A DNA stretch of 6,359 nucleotides from NCBI GenBank assembly GCA_003516955.1, contig DPBN01000310.1, positions 1-6,359 on the forward strand. The letters are read 5' to 3'. Both the position numbers and the translations under genes were made by a program. The DNA comes from Armatimonadota bacterium (lineage in GTDB: Bacteria; Armatimonadota; Fimbriimonadia; Fimbriimonadales; Fimbriimonadaceae). A model generated the notes under the pieces. It saw nothing but the letters and a program-made list of their open reading frames with translations. It was not told the DNA's origin and did not search any database. Of the stretch, positions 1 to 5,978 are shown in pieces. The first letter of the stretch is position 1. Each line of letters starts with the position of its first letter.

Positions 1-79
1 AAGCGTCGTCGCCCCTCGGCGAAACGTAGATCGTCTCGCCGCCCTGCAGCATCGCCATGGCCGCCATCGCCCACACCAT
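1..79 (-). CDS. N-terminal fragment of a probable secreted beta-helix-type protein (runs off left edge)
   Basis: Reading leftward from the ATG at 79-77, the frame is open to the window edge and gives 26 residues. They comprise a hydrophobic, Met/Ala-rich stretch (MVWAMAAMAMLQGG) followed by ETIYVSPRGDDA. The Y-V-S-P-x-G-D-D pattern straight after a signal peptide is common at the mature N terminus of right-handed parallel beta-helix proteins (pectate-lyase-like and DUF1565-type proteins), which usually bind or cut polysaccharides outside the cell. The fragment begins 27 bases after the stop of the upstream PLP enzyme on the same strand, so the two may be co-transcribed. The start is uncertain. 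The hydrophobic segment lacks the usual basic residues, four in-frame ATGs lie close together, and an in-frame CTG at 88-86 sits a few bases behind an AGGGCGG. Only the start of the gene is visible, so the family call rests on one short motif. Confidence 0.5.
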   Translation of the reverse strand, partial: MVWAMAAMAMLQGGETIYVSPRGDDA

Positions 80-105
80 GGCGGGCAGGATACCGCCCTG
101 CGCGG

Positions 106-1248
106 CTAGATGCGGCTCAGCGCGCGGTCGAAGTCCTCGAGCAGGTCGTCCGGATCCTCGATGCCCACGCTGAGGCGCAGAAGGTTGGGCGGAATGCCGC
201 GCTCCAGGCGCTGCTCCTCGGTCATCGTCGCGTGCGACATCAGCGGCGGGTAGGCCACCAGCGACTCCACGCCTCCCAGGCTCTCCGCGAGCTGCACGAC
301 CTGGAAGCCCTCGGCCACGCGCGCGGCGTCCTCCGCCGAGGAGCCGACCTCGATGGCCATCATCGCCCCGAAGCTCCGCATCTGCCGCTTGGCCAGCTCG
401 TGGTCCGGATGCGACGGCAGGCCGGGGTAGTGCACCCGGCGGACCTTCGGGTGCCGTTCCAGGCGCTCGGCCAGCATCTGGGCGTTGGAGCAGTGCCTCT
501 CCATCCGCACCTCCAGCGTCTTCAGCCCGCGGAGCGTCAGCCAGCAGTCGAACGGGCTGGGGGCCGCGCCGGTCATCTTGAGCCACTCGAACATCGCGGT
601 CCCGATCTCCGGGTCGTTGGTCACCGTGCAACCGCCGATGACGTCGCTGTGACCATTGATGTACTTGGTGTTGGAGTGGACCACCACGTCCACGCCGAGG
701 TCCAGCGGGTTCTGAAGGAACGGCGACGCGAAGGTGTTGTCGAACACGCTGACCACGCCCCTCCTTCGGCAGACCTCCGCGATCGCGGCGACGTCCACCA
801 CGCGCAGGATCGGGTTGGTCGGGGACTCGTATACCACCAGCCGCGTGTTCGGCCGGATGGCGGCCTCCAGGCTGGCGGGGTCGGAGGCGTCGAACTCATC
901 GCACTCGATGCCCTGCAGCGGCCACACCCTCTCCTTGAGCCGGAACGTGCCGCCGTAGATGTCGGACGCGACGAGCACGTGATCGCCCGCCTTGGCCAAG
1001 CTCCCCGCCGCGGTGATGGCCGCCATGCCGGAGGCGAAGACCGTGCAGAACCGCCCGTTCTCGAGCGCGGCGATCACCTGCTCGAGGATGTGCCGGTTGG
1101 GGTTGGCGCACCGCGTGTAGTCGACCGGCGGCACCTCGGCCAGGCTGTTCCAGCCGAAGGTGGAGGTCTGGTAGATCGGGTTGACCACAGCCCGATAGTC
1201 GCTGTCGGGCTTCTGCCCAACCCGGATGGCCTTCGTCGCGAACCGCAT
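106..1248 (-). CDS. PLP-dependent trans-sulfuration enzyme (cystathionine gamma-synthase/gamma-lyase family)
   Basis: This is a complete 380-residue enzyme of the Cys/Met metabolism PLP family and acts in the cytoplasm in methionine or cysteine interconversion. The N terminus MRFATKAIRVGQ, then PIYQTSTF (24-31), YTRCANPN (44-51) and FASGMAAI (71-78), is typical of the family. FDNTFASP (169-176) contains Asp170, expected to pair with the PLP pyridine nitrogen. SNTKYINGHSD (192-202) contains Lys195, the Schiff-base lysine. AESLGGVESL (321-330) is the form seen in cystathionine gamma-synthases, gamma-lyases and O-acyl-homoserine sulfhydrylases, unlike MetC-type beta-lyases. LLRLSVGIED (356-365) supplies the carboxylate-binding Arg358. 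Length is normal. An upstream in-frame ATG at 1377 would add 43 residues unlike the family, so I use the ATG at 1248, which has a weak GCGGGG behind it. NPN replaces the usual NPT at 49-51. Family certain; metB versus a gamma-lyase or sulfhydrylase cannot be settled here. Confidence 0.93.
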   Translation of the reverse strand: MRFATKAIRVGQKPDSDYRAVVNPIYQTSTFGWNSLAEVPPVDYTRCANPNRHILEQVIAALENGRFCTVFASGMAAITAAGSLAKAGDHVLVASDIYGGTFRLKERVWPLQGIECDEFDASDPASLEAAIRPNTRLVVYESPTNPILRVVDVAAIAEVCRRRGVVSVFDNTFASPFLQNPLDLGVDVVVHSNTKYINGHSDVIGGCTVTNDPEIGTAMFEWLKMTGAAPSPFDCWLTLRGLKTLEVRMERHCSNAQMLAERLERHPKVRRVHYPGLPSHPDHELAKRQMRSFGAMMAIEVGSSAEDAARVAEGFQVVQLAESLGGVESLVAYPPLMSHATMTEEQRLERGIPPNLLRLSVGIEDPDDLLEDFDRALSRI

Positions 1249-1265
1249 GACCCCGCAAGATACCC

Positions 1266-1282
1266 CGGACGGCGAGCGTCCG
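1266..1282. promoter_or_regulatory. Inverted repeat, 6-bp arms with 5-base loop
   Basis: CGGACG (1266-1271), GCGAG, CGTCCG (1277-1282) form a perfect 6-bp stem. It lies 17 bases upstream of the PLP-enzyme start on that gene's strand, so it could be an operator or a hairpin in the leader mRNA. In DNA this GC-rich a stem of this size can arise by chance. No T-run follows, so it is not an intrinsic terminator. Confidence 0.3.
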
Positions 1283-1331
1283 CAGGTCGGTCCGATTTCC
1301 CAACAGTCCGCGCAAATCCGGCTCTTCAAGC

Positions 1332-1338
1332 AGGAGGA
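1332..1338 (+). promoter_or_regulatory. Strong Shine-Dalgarno sequence preceding a 5-codon ORF
   Basis: AGGAGGA lies 8 bases before an ATG at 1347 and is a near-perfect ribosome binding site. The frame it opens ends after five codons (M-G-P-E-K) at the TAG at 1362-1364. That frame is the same one used by the vWA/GrpE-like gene downstream, whose own start candidates (TTG 1392, ATG 1401) have no good Shine-Dalgarno. Confidence 0.55.
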
Positions 1339-1346
1339 CAAAACGG

Positions 1347-1364
1347 ATGGGACCCGAGAAGTAG
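1347..1364 (+). CDS. Possible 5-codon leader ORF ahead of the chaperone operon
   Basis: ATG GGA CCC GAG AAG TAG encodes M-G-P-E-K with an ideally spaced AGGAGGA upstream. It stops 36 bases before the ATG chosen for the operon's first gene and is in the same frame. Three explanations fit. It could be a short leader whose termination lets ribosomes reinitiate at 1392 or 1401. It could be the true start of the gene, interrupted by an amber codon through mutation or sequencing error. It could also be a chance match. The second option would give an unusually long basic n-region before the signal peptide. The sequence alone cannot decide. Confidence 0.25.
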   Translation: MGPEK

Positions 1365-1400
1365 AAAGAGGGCGCAAGACGTGCTTCCCTCTTGAGACTC

Positions 1401-2717
1401 ATGGGAAGGCTGAGGACAGGATGCGGACTCTTGGTGCAGGCGGGAGTCCTTGTTGGGGTGCTGCTGGGAGCGAACGCATGGGGACAGCCCGCCGATGATC
1501 GGTACAAACCGCTCGAGGACCGGCTTCGCGCGGCGGGGTTCTCCGCGGAGAGGGGACGGGTCCATTGGCGGCTCGCTCTCTCCACCGGTCACTTCGGCGT
1601 CGATCCCACGCTGGCGGCCGCGATGCGCGAGGAGGCGCTTTCGCTCCTCGGGCGCTTCGGCTCGGAGGGGGACAAGGTGAGCGTCGCGGCCTTCGAGATG
1701 GAGGTCTGGAACCGAAAAGGGCCGATCCAACTCAAGGCGCCCGGCTGGGAGGCCGCCGTGGAGGGGCTGCTGCCGGACACGCCCAAGGCCGGCAGCCGAG
1801 GCGGGCGCGACGTCTATCGGGCTCTGCGGGAGATCGCCGATCGGGCATCCGACCCGTCGGTGATCCTCGCGATCACGCCCGGGCCCAGCCAGCTCCCCAA
1901 GGACGGCCGGGGCGAGCTGCTCACCAAGGAGGCGCTCTCCACCAAGGGATATTCCGATCCGTTCCACTTCTCCGTGGACGCCATCGGTGCGCCAGGCCGA
2001 CGGCTCCGGATCACCGCCCTGGTGCCCGAGAACCTCGCGATCGGCAACGAGCCCCGCAAGCCGCTGCCGCACGCCGCGCAACCGAAGGCGGGGGGCGTTC
2101 CGTTCTGGGTCGCCCTCTTGGCGGCCTTGCTGGCTGCGGTGGCCTCGTGGATCGCGGCCACCCGGCGCGGACGCTCCGTCGCCGCCGTCGAACCCGCCCC
2201 GCAGGCCGACCCGGAACCAGAACCCGCGCCGGCGGAGCCCGCCGAGGAGACCACGCCAAGGGGACTCATCCACACGCTCGACGCCATCTCGCAAGACCTG
2301 GCTGAGACGGTGAACAACCACGCGGAGGCCATCGCGGCGCTCAGGGCGAACGTGCTGGAGGTGGGCGCCCTGAGGCAGGAGGTCGCCCGGAAGGAGTCGG
2401 AGGTCGAGGCATGGATCGACGGCGCCATTGAGTTTCTGGACGCCGCGCACCGGGCTTCCAGGATGGAAGGCGTCACGCCGGAGAGAAGGGAGACGTGGGC
2501 CAAGGCCGCCCAGATGCTGGCGCGCCGGTGCGCACGCCTCGGCCTCGACGTGATCGATCCGAAGCCCGGAGAGCCCGTGGTGGCGGGCCTCCACCTGATC
2601 GAGGAGTATGCGCCCGGCGAGCCCGGAATCATCCAGGAGTGCCTGGAGTGGGGGTTCCGCACGGGGTCGCGCGTCATCCGGCCGGCCAAGGTCGCCGCCG
2701 GCAAGCCTGAAAACTGA
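1401..2717 (+). CDS. Membrane-anchored GrpE-like protein with an extracytoplasmic vWA-like domain
   Basis: A 438-residue protein, first in the chaperone operon. Residues 1-28 form a signal sequence: basic GRLR, a hydrophobic VLVGVLLGA core and cleavage probably near ANAWG. Residues about 53-210 resemble a von Willebrand A fold: strand WRLALSTG, helix, strand KVSVAAF, a loop with GSRGGRDVYRAL, then PSVILAITPG. The metal-binding DxSxS motif is replaced by S-T-G-H-F and the usual DG by PG, so metal binding is doubtful. VPFWVALLAALLAAVASWI (about 233-251) is one transmembrane helix followed by TRRGR, which predicts a cytoplasmic C terminus. An acidic Pro/Ala/Glu linker (262-287) leads to a helical segment and a GrpE-type end. 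There, LGLDVIDP, GEP, a His at 398, PGIIQECLEWGF and SRVIRPAKV match GrpE's G-V-x-x-I-D, G-E-x-F-D-P-x-x-H and P-G-T-V-x-x-V-x-x-x-G-Y...R-V-L-R-P-A-x-V. It is inferred to be an Hsp70 nucleotide-exchange factor. TTG at 1392 is an alternative start. Confidence 0.82.
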   Translation: MGRLRTGCGLLVQAGVLVGVLLGANAWGQPADDRYKPLEDRLRAAGFSAERGRVHWRLALSTGHFGVDPTLAAAMREEALSLLGRFGSEGDKVSVAAFEMEVWNRKGPIQLKAPGWEAAVEGLLPDTPKAGSRGGRDVYRALREIADRASDPSVILAITPGPSQLPKDGRGELLTKEALSTKGYSDPFHFSVDAIGAPGRRLRITALVPENLAIGNEPRKPLPHAAQPKAGGVPFWVALLAALLAAVASWIAATRRGRSVAAVEPAPQADPEPEPAPAEPAEETTPRGLIHTLDAISQDLAETVNNHAEAIAALRANVLEVGALRQEVARKESEVEAWIDGAIEFLDAAHRASRMEGVTPERRETWAKAAQMLARRCARLGLDVIDPKPGEPVVAGLHLIEEYAPGEPGIIQECLEWGFRTGSRVIRPAKVAAGKPEN

Positions 2718-2723
2718 GCACAC

Positions 2724-2727
2724 AGGA
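2724..2727 (+). promoter_or_regulatory. Shine-Dalgarno of the Hsp70 gene
   Basis: AGGA ends 7 bases before the ATG at 2735 and falls in the 17-base gap after the GrpE-like gene. It supports that start and translation from one polycistronic mRNA. Confidence 0.6.
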
Positions 2728-2734
2728 ACCCGCA

Positions 2735-4468
2735 ATGAACTCGAGTGAACTCGCCATCGGCATCGACCTCGGAACCTCGACGTCGATCCTCTCGGTGCTC
2801 CGCGACGGCAAGCCGTTCGCCATCCCCGACCCGCAAACGAAAACGCCCATCGTGCCGTCGGTCGTCGGCCTGAACCGCAGGGGCGAGTTGGAGGCCGGGC
2901 AGGCGGCGCTGAACGCCGTCACCGATCCGACCCGGCTCATCCGCGAGGCCAAGCGGGCCATGGGCACCTCCACCACGTTCCAGCTGGGCCAGCACACCCT
3001 CCGGGCCGAGGAGGTCGCGGCGCTGGTGCTCCGCAAGATGGCCGCCGTCGGGGAGTCCTACCTGGGCGTGCCGGTGCGGAAGGCCGTCATCACGGTTCCG
3101 GCCTACTTCGGAGACCTGGAGCGGCGGGCGACGCTCCGGGCGGCCGAGCTGGCGGGGATCGGGGCGATCCGGCTGATCAGCGAGCCGGTCGCCGCGGCGG
3201 CCGCGTTCGGGCTGGACAACCACAGCTTCGAGGGAACGGTGCTCGTGTTCGACATGGGCGGCGGAACGCTGGACGTGACCCTGCTGGAGATGATCGAGGG
3301 CGTGCTCGAGGTGAAGGCCAGCCACGGCGACAAGCATCTGGGCGGCAAGGACATCGACGAGATTCTTATGAACCACGCGCTGGCGGAGTTCCGGCGAGAG
3401 CACCCCGGCGCCGAGCCGTCGCAGGCGGCCATGGAGCGGCTGAAGCGCGCGGCCGAGAGCGCGAAGAAGATGCTGAGCGAGAGCGAGGTCGCCGACATCG
3501 TGGTGGAGAACTTCGCCGCGCACGAGGGCGACGTGGCCGAGCTCTGCGTCACCGTGGAGCGGCGACAGTTCGAGTCCCTGATCCGGCCGCTCATCGACCG
3601 GGCGATCCAGACCGTCGATCAGACGCTGGACAAGGCCGGAGCGAGCAAGGGCGACATCGACCGCCTGCTGCTCGTCGGCGGCGCCACCTACATCCCCGCC
3701 ATCCGCGAGGCCGTCGTGCGGCACATCGGCAAGCCGGCCCTGAGTGGCGTCGACCCCGACCTCGCCGTGTCGCAGGGGGCCGCGATCTCCGCGGGCCTGG
3801 CGCTCGGCACGCTCGATTCGACCAGAGAGCAAACCGTGGCGATCGTCGACAGCAACACCCACGGCATCGGCGTGCGGGTGTTGCACATCGAGGAGTACGA
3901 CGCTTACCCGACTTACGACGAGCTGATCGCGCCGAACACGCCCATCCCGTACTTCACGAAGCGGATGTACAGCCTCCTGAGGCCGGACCAGACCGAGCTG
4001 GAGATGCACGTGTTCCAGGACGTCCGCAACACCAAGGTGCTGGAGGACTGCGTGCCCACCGGCGTGTCCGGAGTCATCACGGACATTCCGCCGGCGCTGT
4101 ACGGCGAGCCCCACAAGGTCGAGGTGGAGTTCAGCTACGACCAGAACCACATCGTGCAGATCAAGGCCACGGTGGTCGGCGTGGGCAAATCCACCACCGT
4201 GCGGCTGCACGCCGACGAGCTCTCCCAGAGCGACGAGGAGATGGCGCAGGCCGCGCGGAACATCGACCAGCTGTGGCAGAGCTCGCCCCTGGCCAAGACC
4301 AACGAGAAGCTGATCGAGCGAGCCCAGACCGCCATCCGCGAGGGGCACCCGAAGGGCGAGCTGATCGAGGCGCTCGTCGTGGAGCTGAAGACCAAGATCT
4401 CCGCGAACGACGCCGAGGGAGTCCGAGCCACGCGCCAGAAGCTCGTGGACGTGCTGGCGGAGGTGTGA
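2735..4468 (+). CDS. Compact DnaK-like Hsp70 chaperone
   Basis: A 577-residue Hsp70 ATPase, soluble with no signal peptide. The nucleotide-binding domain spans about 1-360. IGIDLGTSTS (8-17) is phosphate loop 1, with Asp11, and with Ser-Thr where DnaK has Thr-Asn. Lys73 in EAKRAMG corresponds to the catalytic lysine. VITVPAYFGD (118-127) and LISEPVAAA (147-155, Glu150) follow. FDMGGGTLDVT (172-182) is phosphate loop 2, and GDKHLGGKDID (198-208) and LLVGGATYIPAI (312-323) complete the set. As in Gram-positive DnaKs, the segment after R-x-M-G is short. The interdomain linker is VAIVDSNTHGIGV instead of VLLLDVTPLSLGI. A beta substrate-binding domain follows (about 372-490, with PNTPIPYF and ELEMHVFQ), then a helical lid of only about 85 residues. 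There is no long disordered tail, so the protein is some 60 residues shorter than E. coli DnaK. Neighbouring genes supply its GrpE-like and J-domain partners. It is probably a specialised paralogue, not the housekeeping dnaK, because its cochaperones are membrane-bound. Confidence 0.95.
   Translation: MNSSELAIGIDLGTSTSILSVLRDGKPFAIPDPQTKTPIVPSVVGLNRRGELEAGQAALNAVTDPTRLIREAKRAMGTSTTFQLGQHTLRAEEVAALVLRKMAAVGESYLGVPVRKAVITVPAYFGDLERRATLRAAELAGIGAIRLISEPVAAAAAFGLDNHSFEGTVLVFDMGGGTLDVTLLEMIEGVLEVKASHGDKHLGGKDIDEILMNHALAEFRREHPGAEPSQAAMERLKRAAESAKKMLSESEVADIVVENFAAHEGDVAELCVTVERRQFESLIRPLIDRAIQTVDQTLDKAGASKGDIDRLLLVGGATYIPAIREAVVRHIGKPALSGVDPDLAVSQGAAISAGLALGTLDSTREQTVAIVDSNTHGIGVRVLHIEEYDAYPTYDELIAPNTPIPYFTKRMYSLLRPDQTELEMHVFQDVRNTKVLEDCVPTGVSGVITDIPPALYGEPHKVEVEFSYDQNHIVQIKATVVGVGKSTTVRLHADELSQSDEEMAQAARNIDQLWQSSPLAKTNEKLIERAQTAIREGHPKGELIEALVVELKTKISANDAEGVRATRQKLVDVLAEV
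4459..4465 (+). promoter_or_regulatory. Shine-Dalgarno of the J-domain gene, inside the Hsp70 gene end
   Basis: GGAGGTG lies within the last codons of the Hsp70 gene, 7 bases before the ATG at 4473. Only 4 bases separate the Hsp70 stop (4466-4468) from that ATG. This arrangement typically couples translation and balances chaperone and cochaperone output. Confidence 0.75.
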
Positions 4469-4472
4469 CGCG

Positions 4473-5978
4473 ATGACCGAGCGCGTTCTCGACTACTTCG
4501 AGCTGCTCGGGGTCGACCGAACCGCCTCCCCGGACGAGATCAAGAGGGCGTGGGCGCGCCAGGTTCGCATCCACACCCCGGACAAGGACCCGAAGCGCAA
4601 CCACGAGCTGAACCAAGCCAAGGCCACGCTGCTGGATCCCAAGGCCCGCAAGGCCTACGAGGCCACCCTGGACTACGGCGAAGAGATCGAAGACCTCCTC
4701 GCCGAGGCCGAGGCGGCGATCAAGGCGGAGGAGTGGGACGACGCCGTCGGTCCGCTGAAGGAGGTGCTGGCCCTCTATCCGGACGACGACGCCACCCGTT
4801 TCAAGCTGGCCGTCGTCCTCTATCGGGCCGATCGGGAGAGGGAGTCCGCCGACGTTCTGTGGGGCTTGGTCCGGCGAGAGCCAAACTCCTCCCTGTACTA
4901 CCATTGGCTGGGCATTGTTCTCGCAGAGCTCGGCGACACGACCGTCGCGGAGTGGGCGCACCGAGAGGCCTGCAAGTTCTCGCAAGGGGACTCCGAGCCG
5001 TTCATCGCGCTGGCGCGGTTTCTCGCCACGAACGGTCGCGCGGAGCAAGCTGAGCAAGCCATCGAGGAGGCGGTCCACGCCGACGGCAAGGTGGACGTCT
5101 CCGACCTCAACGCGTTGCTCGAACTCCCATTCATCCACCTCGCCGCCAAAAAGTACGGGATGATCGAAAGGGACGCCCAGCGCGTCCGTCAACTGCTCGC
5201 CGGAGCCGATCCGGGCCTGCTGGAGTTCGCCGCCTTCCGCTTCATGGACATCGCCGACAAGCTGCTCCAGGCGGATCGCTACACCGAGGCGGTCCTCTTC
5301 TTGGACGCGGCCACGCAGCTGGCTCCGATTCCGGAGGACCTTCGGGGCTGGGAGCGGCGCGTTCGCCTGCTGGCGCAGATCGTGCAGGAGCTGGGGCGCC
5401 TCAAGGACGACGACCTTGTCCTCCCTGGGCTCAAGGGGGTGGTTCACTGCTACGCGATCGGGTTCGCCGGATGGAAGGTCGACTTCGACGTCCAAGAGTA
5501 CTTCGAGGAGTGCCTGGACGGTCTGGACACCAGCAACCAGTACACGGTTCTCTGCGACGTGGAGCGCCTGGCCGCCGCATACCCCGGACTGTACTCGCTC
5601 GCAGCCGAAACCTTGCGCGAGATCGAACAAGTGTCCAAGGCGCACGTCCAGAGAAACCCCTATCTGGCACTGGCTTCAACCCGAAGACGGACGGTCAGCG
5701 CACCCGGCCCAGCCACTTCGGCGGCGAGCCAGACGCAGCATGCATCCGCGACGAAAGGCCAGCCGACTCAAGCCGCGCCGGCAGCGAGCCAGCCTACTCA
5801 AGCCACTTCGGCTGCCAGCAAGACGCAGGCGGCGCCGGCGACGAGCAGCCAGCCGCAACCGGCCGGGCCGAGGCCCCCCGAGCCGAGGCGGGCGGAGGAG
5901 GTGTTCCCGCCCGGCTGCTCACTCGCCCTTGTGTTCTTCCTGCTGATCGCGGTGCTGATCGTCGTCTCGCAGATCTGA
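4473..5978 (+). CDS. J-domain/TPR cochaperone with C-terminal membrane anchor
   Basis: A 501-residue protein, last in the operon. Residues 6-68 form a J domain: DYFELLGV opens helix I, SPDEIKRAWARQVRIH is helix II, and LLDPKARKAYEATLDYG ends the domain. The loop carries HTPDKDP (34-40) where classical J proteins have HPD, one residue longer between His and Pro. Residues 72-207 hold four TPR-like units spaced exactly 34 residues apart (starting near 72, 106, 140 and 174), which usually bind partner proteins. Residues about 208-400 look helical, with no family I recognise. Residues 414-463 are five 10-residue Ala/Ser/Gln/Thr/Pro repeats. A basic patch (PRPPEPRRAEE) then precedes a hydrophobic end, CSLALVFFLLIAVLIVVSQI (482-501), which would act as a tail anchor and leave the J and TPR parts in the cytoplasm. 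The zinc finger and client-binding domains of DnaJ are absent. The inferred role is to stimulate the adjacent Hsp70 at the membrane and recruit a specific partner through the TPRs. Confidence 0.9.
   Translation: MTERVLDYFELLGVDRTASPDEIKRAWARQVRIHTPDKDPKRNHELNQAKATLLDPKARKAYEATLDYGEEIEDLLAEAEAAIKAEEWDDAVGPLKEVLALYPDDDATRFKLAVVLYRADRERESADVLWGLVRREPNSSLYYHWLGIVLAELGDTTVAEWAHREACKFSQGDSEPFIALARFLATNGRAEQAEQAIEEAVHADGKVDVSDLNALLELPFIHLAAKKYGMIERDAQRVRQLLAGADPGLLEFAAFRFMDIADKLLQADRYTEAVLFLDAATQLAPIPEDLRGWERRVRLLAQIVQELGRLKDDDLVLPGLKGVVHCYAIGFAGWKVDFDVQEYFEECLDGLDTSNQYTVLCDVERLAAAYPGLYSLAAETLREIEQVSKAHVQRNPYLALASTRRRTVSAPGPATSAASQTQHASATKGQPTQAAPAASQPTQATSAASKTQAAPATSSQPQPAGPRPPEPRRAEEVFPPGCSLALVFFLLIAVLIVVSQI
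5712..5861 (+). repeat. Five degenerate 30-bp tandem repeats encoding 10-residue units
   Basis: Read in frame, consecutive 30-base blocks at 5712, 5742, 5772, 5802 and 5832 encode ATSAASQTQH, ASATKGQPTQ, AAPAASQPTQ, ATSAASKTQA and APATSSQPQP. The period is exact, with no gaps. The DNA is also similar: AGCC-ACTTCGGC near 5711 recurs 90 bases later near 5801, and AGCC-ACTCAAGCC near 5761 recurs 30 bases later near 5791. The block makes a flexible, low-charge linker between the helical region and the membrane anchor of the J protein. Such tracts grow or shrink by slippage, so copy number may differ between strains. Confidence 0.8.

Larger units (their letters stand above)
1249..1400. promoter_or_regulatory. 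Divergent intergenic region between the PLP enzyme and the chaperone operon
   Basis: These 152 bases separate two divergently transcribed genes, so promoters for both should lie here or extend into the coding ends. I find no convincing -35/-10 pair on either strand. There is no CIRCE element (TTAGCACTC-N9-GAGTGCTAA), so nothing indicates HrcA-type heat-shock control of the chaperone operon. The region contains a 6-bp inverted repeat near the PLP gene, and a strong Shine-Dalgarno sequence with a 5-codon ORF on the plus strand. Both are listed separately. Confidence 0.6.

Noticed and set aside
1249..1377. 43-codon N-terminal extension of the PLP enzyme
   Set aside because: Family members begin at M-R-F-A-T-K-A-I; the extension is Ser/Cys/Arg-rich without a targeting signal and lies in the intergenic region.
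232..1395. 387-codon plus-strand frame across the PLP enzyme
   Set aside because: The minus strand encodes a complete enzyme with all catalytic motifs; the plus translation is His/Arg/Gly-rich and matches nothing I recognise.
1249..1400. CIRCE/HrcA heat-shock operator or SAM-type riboswitch
   Set aside because: No TTAGCACTC/GAGTGCTAA pair is present and I see no riboswitch core, despite the chaperone and sulfur-metabolism neighbours.
1814..4348. 844-codon open frame on the minus strand opposite the GrpE-like and Hsp70 genes
   Set aside because: It lies antisense to two strongly supported genes. Its translation is rich in Arg, His, Leu and Gly with no recognisable domain, as expected for a stop-poor shadow frame in GC-rich DNA.
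4161..5645. 494-codon minus-strand open frame opposite the J-protein gene
   Set aside because: Same shadow effect; the plus frame has a J domain, TPRs and a strong ribosome binding site.
5712..5861. Possible CRISPR array (30-base period)
   Set aside because: The units are contiguous with no spacers, degenerate, and read in frame as peptide repeats within the J protein.
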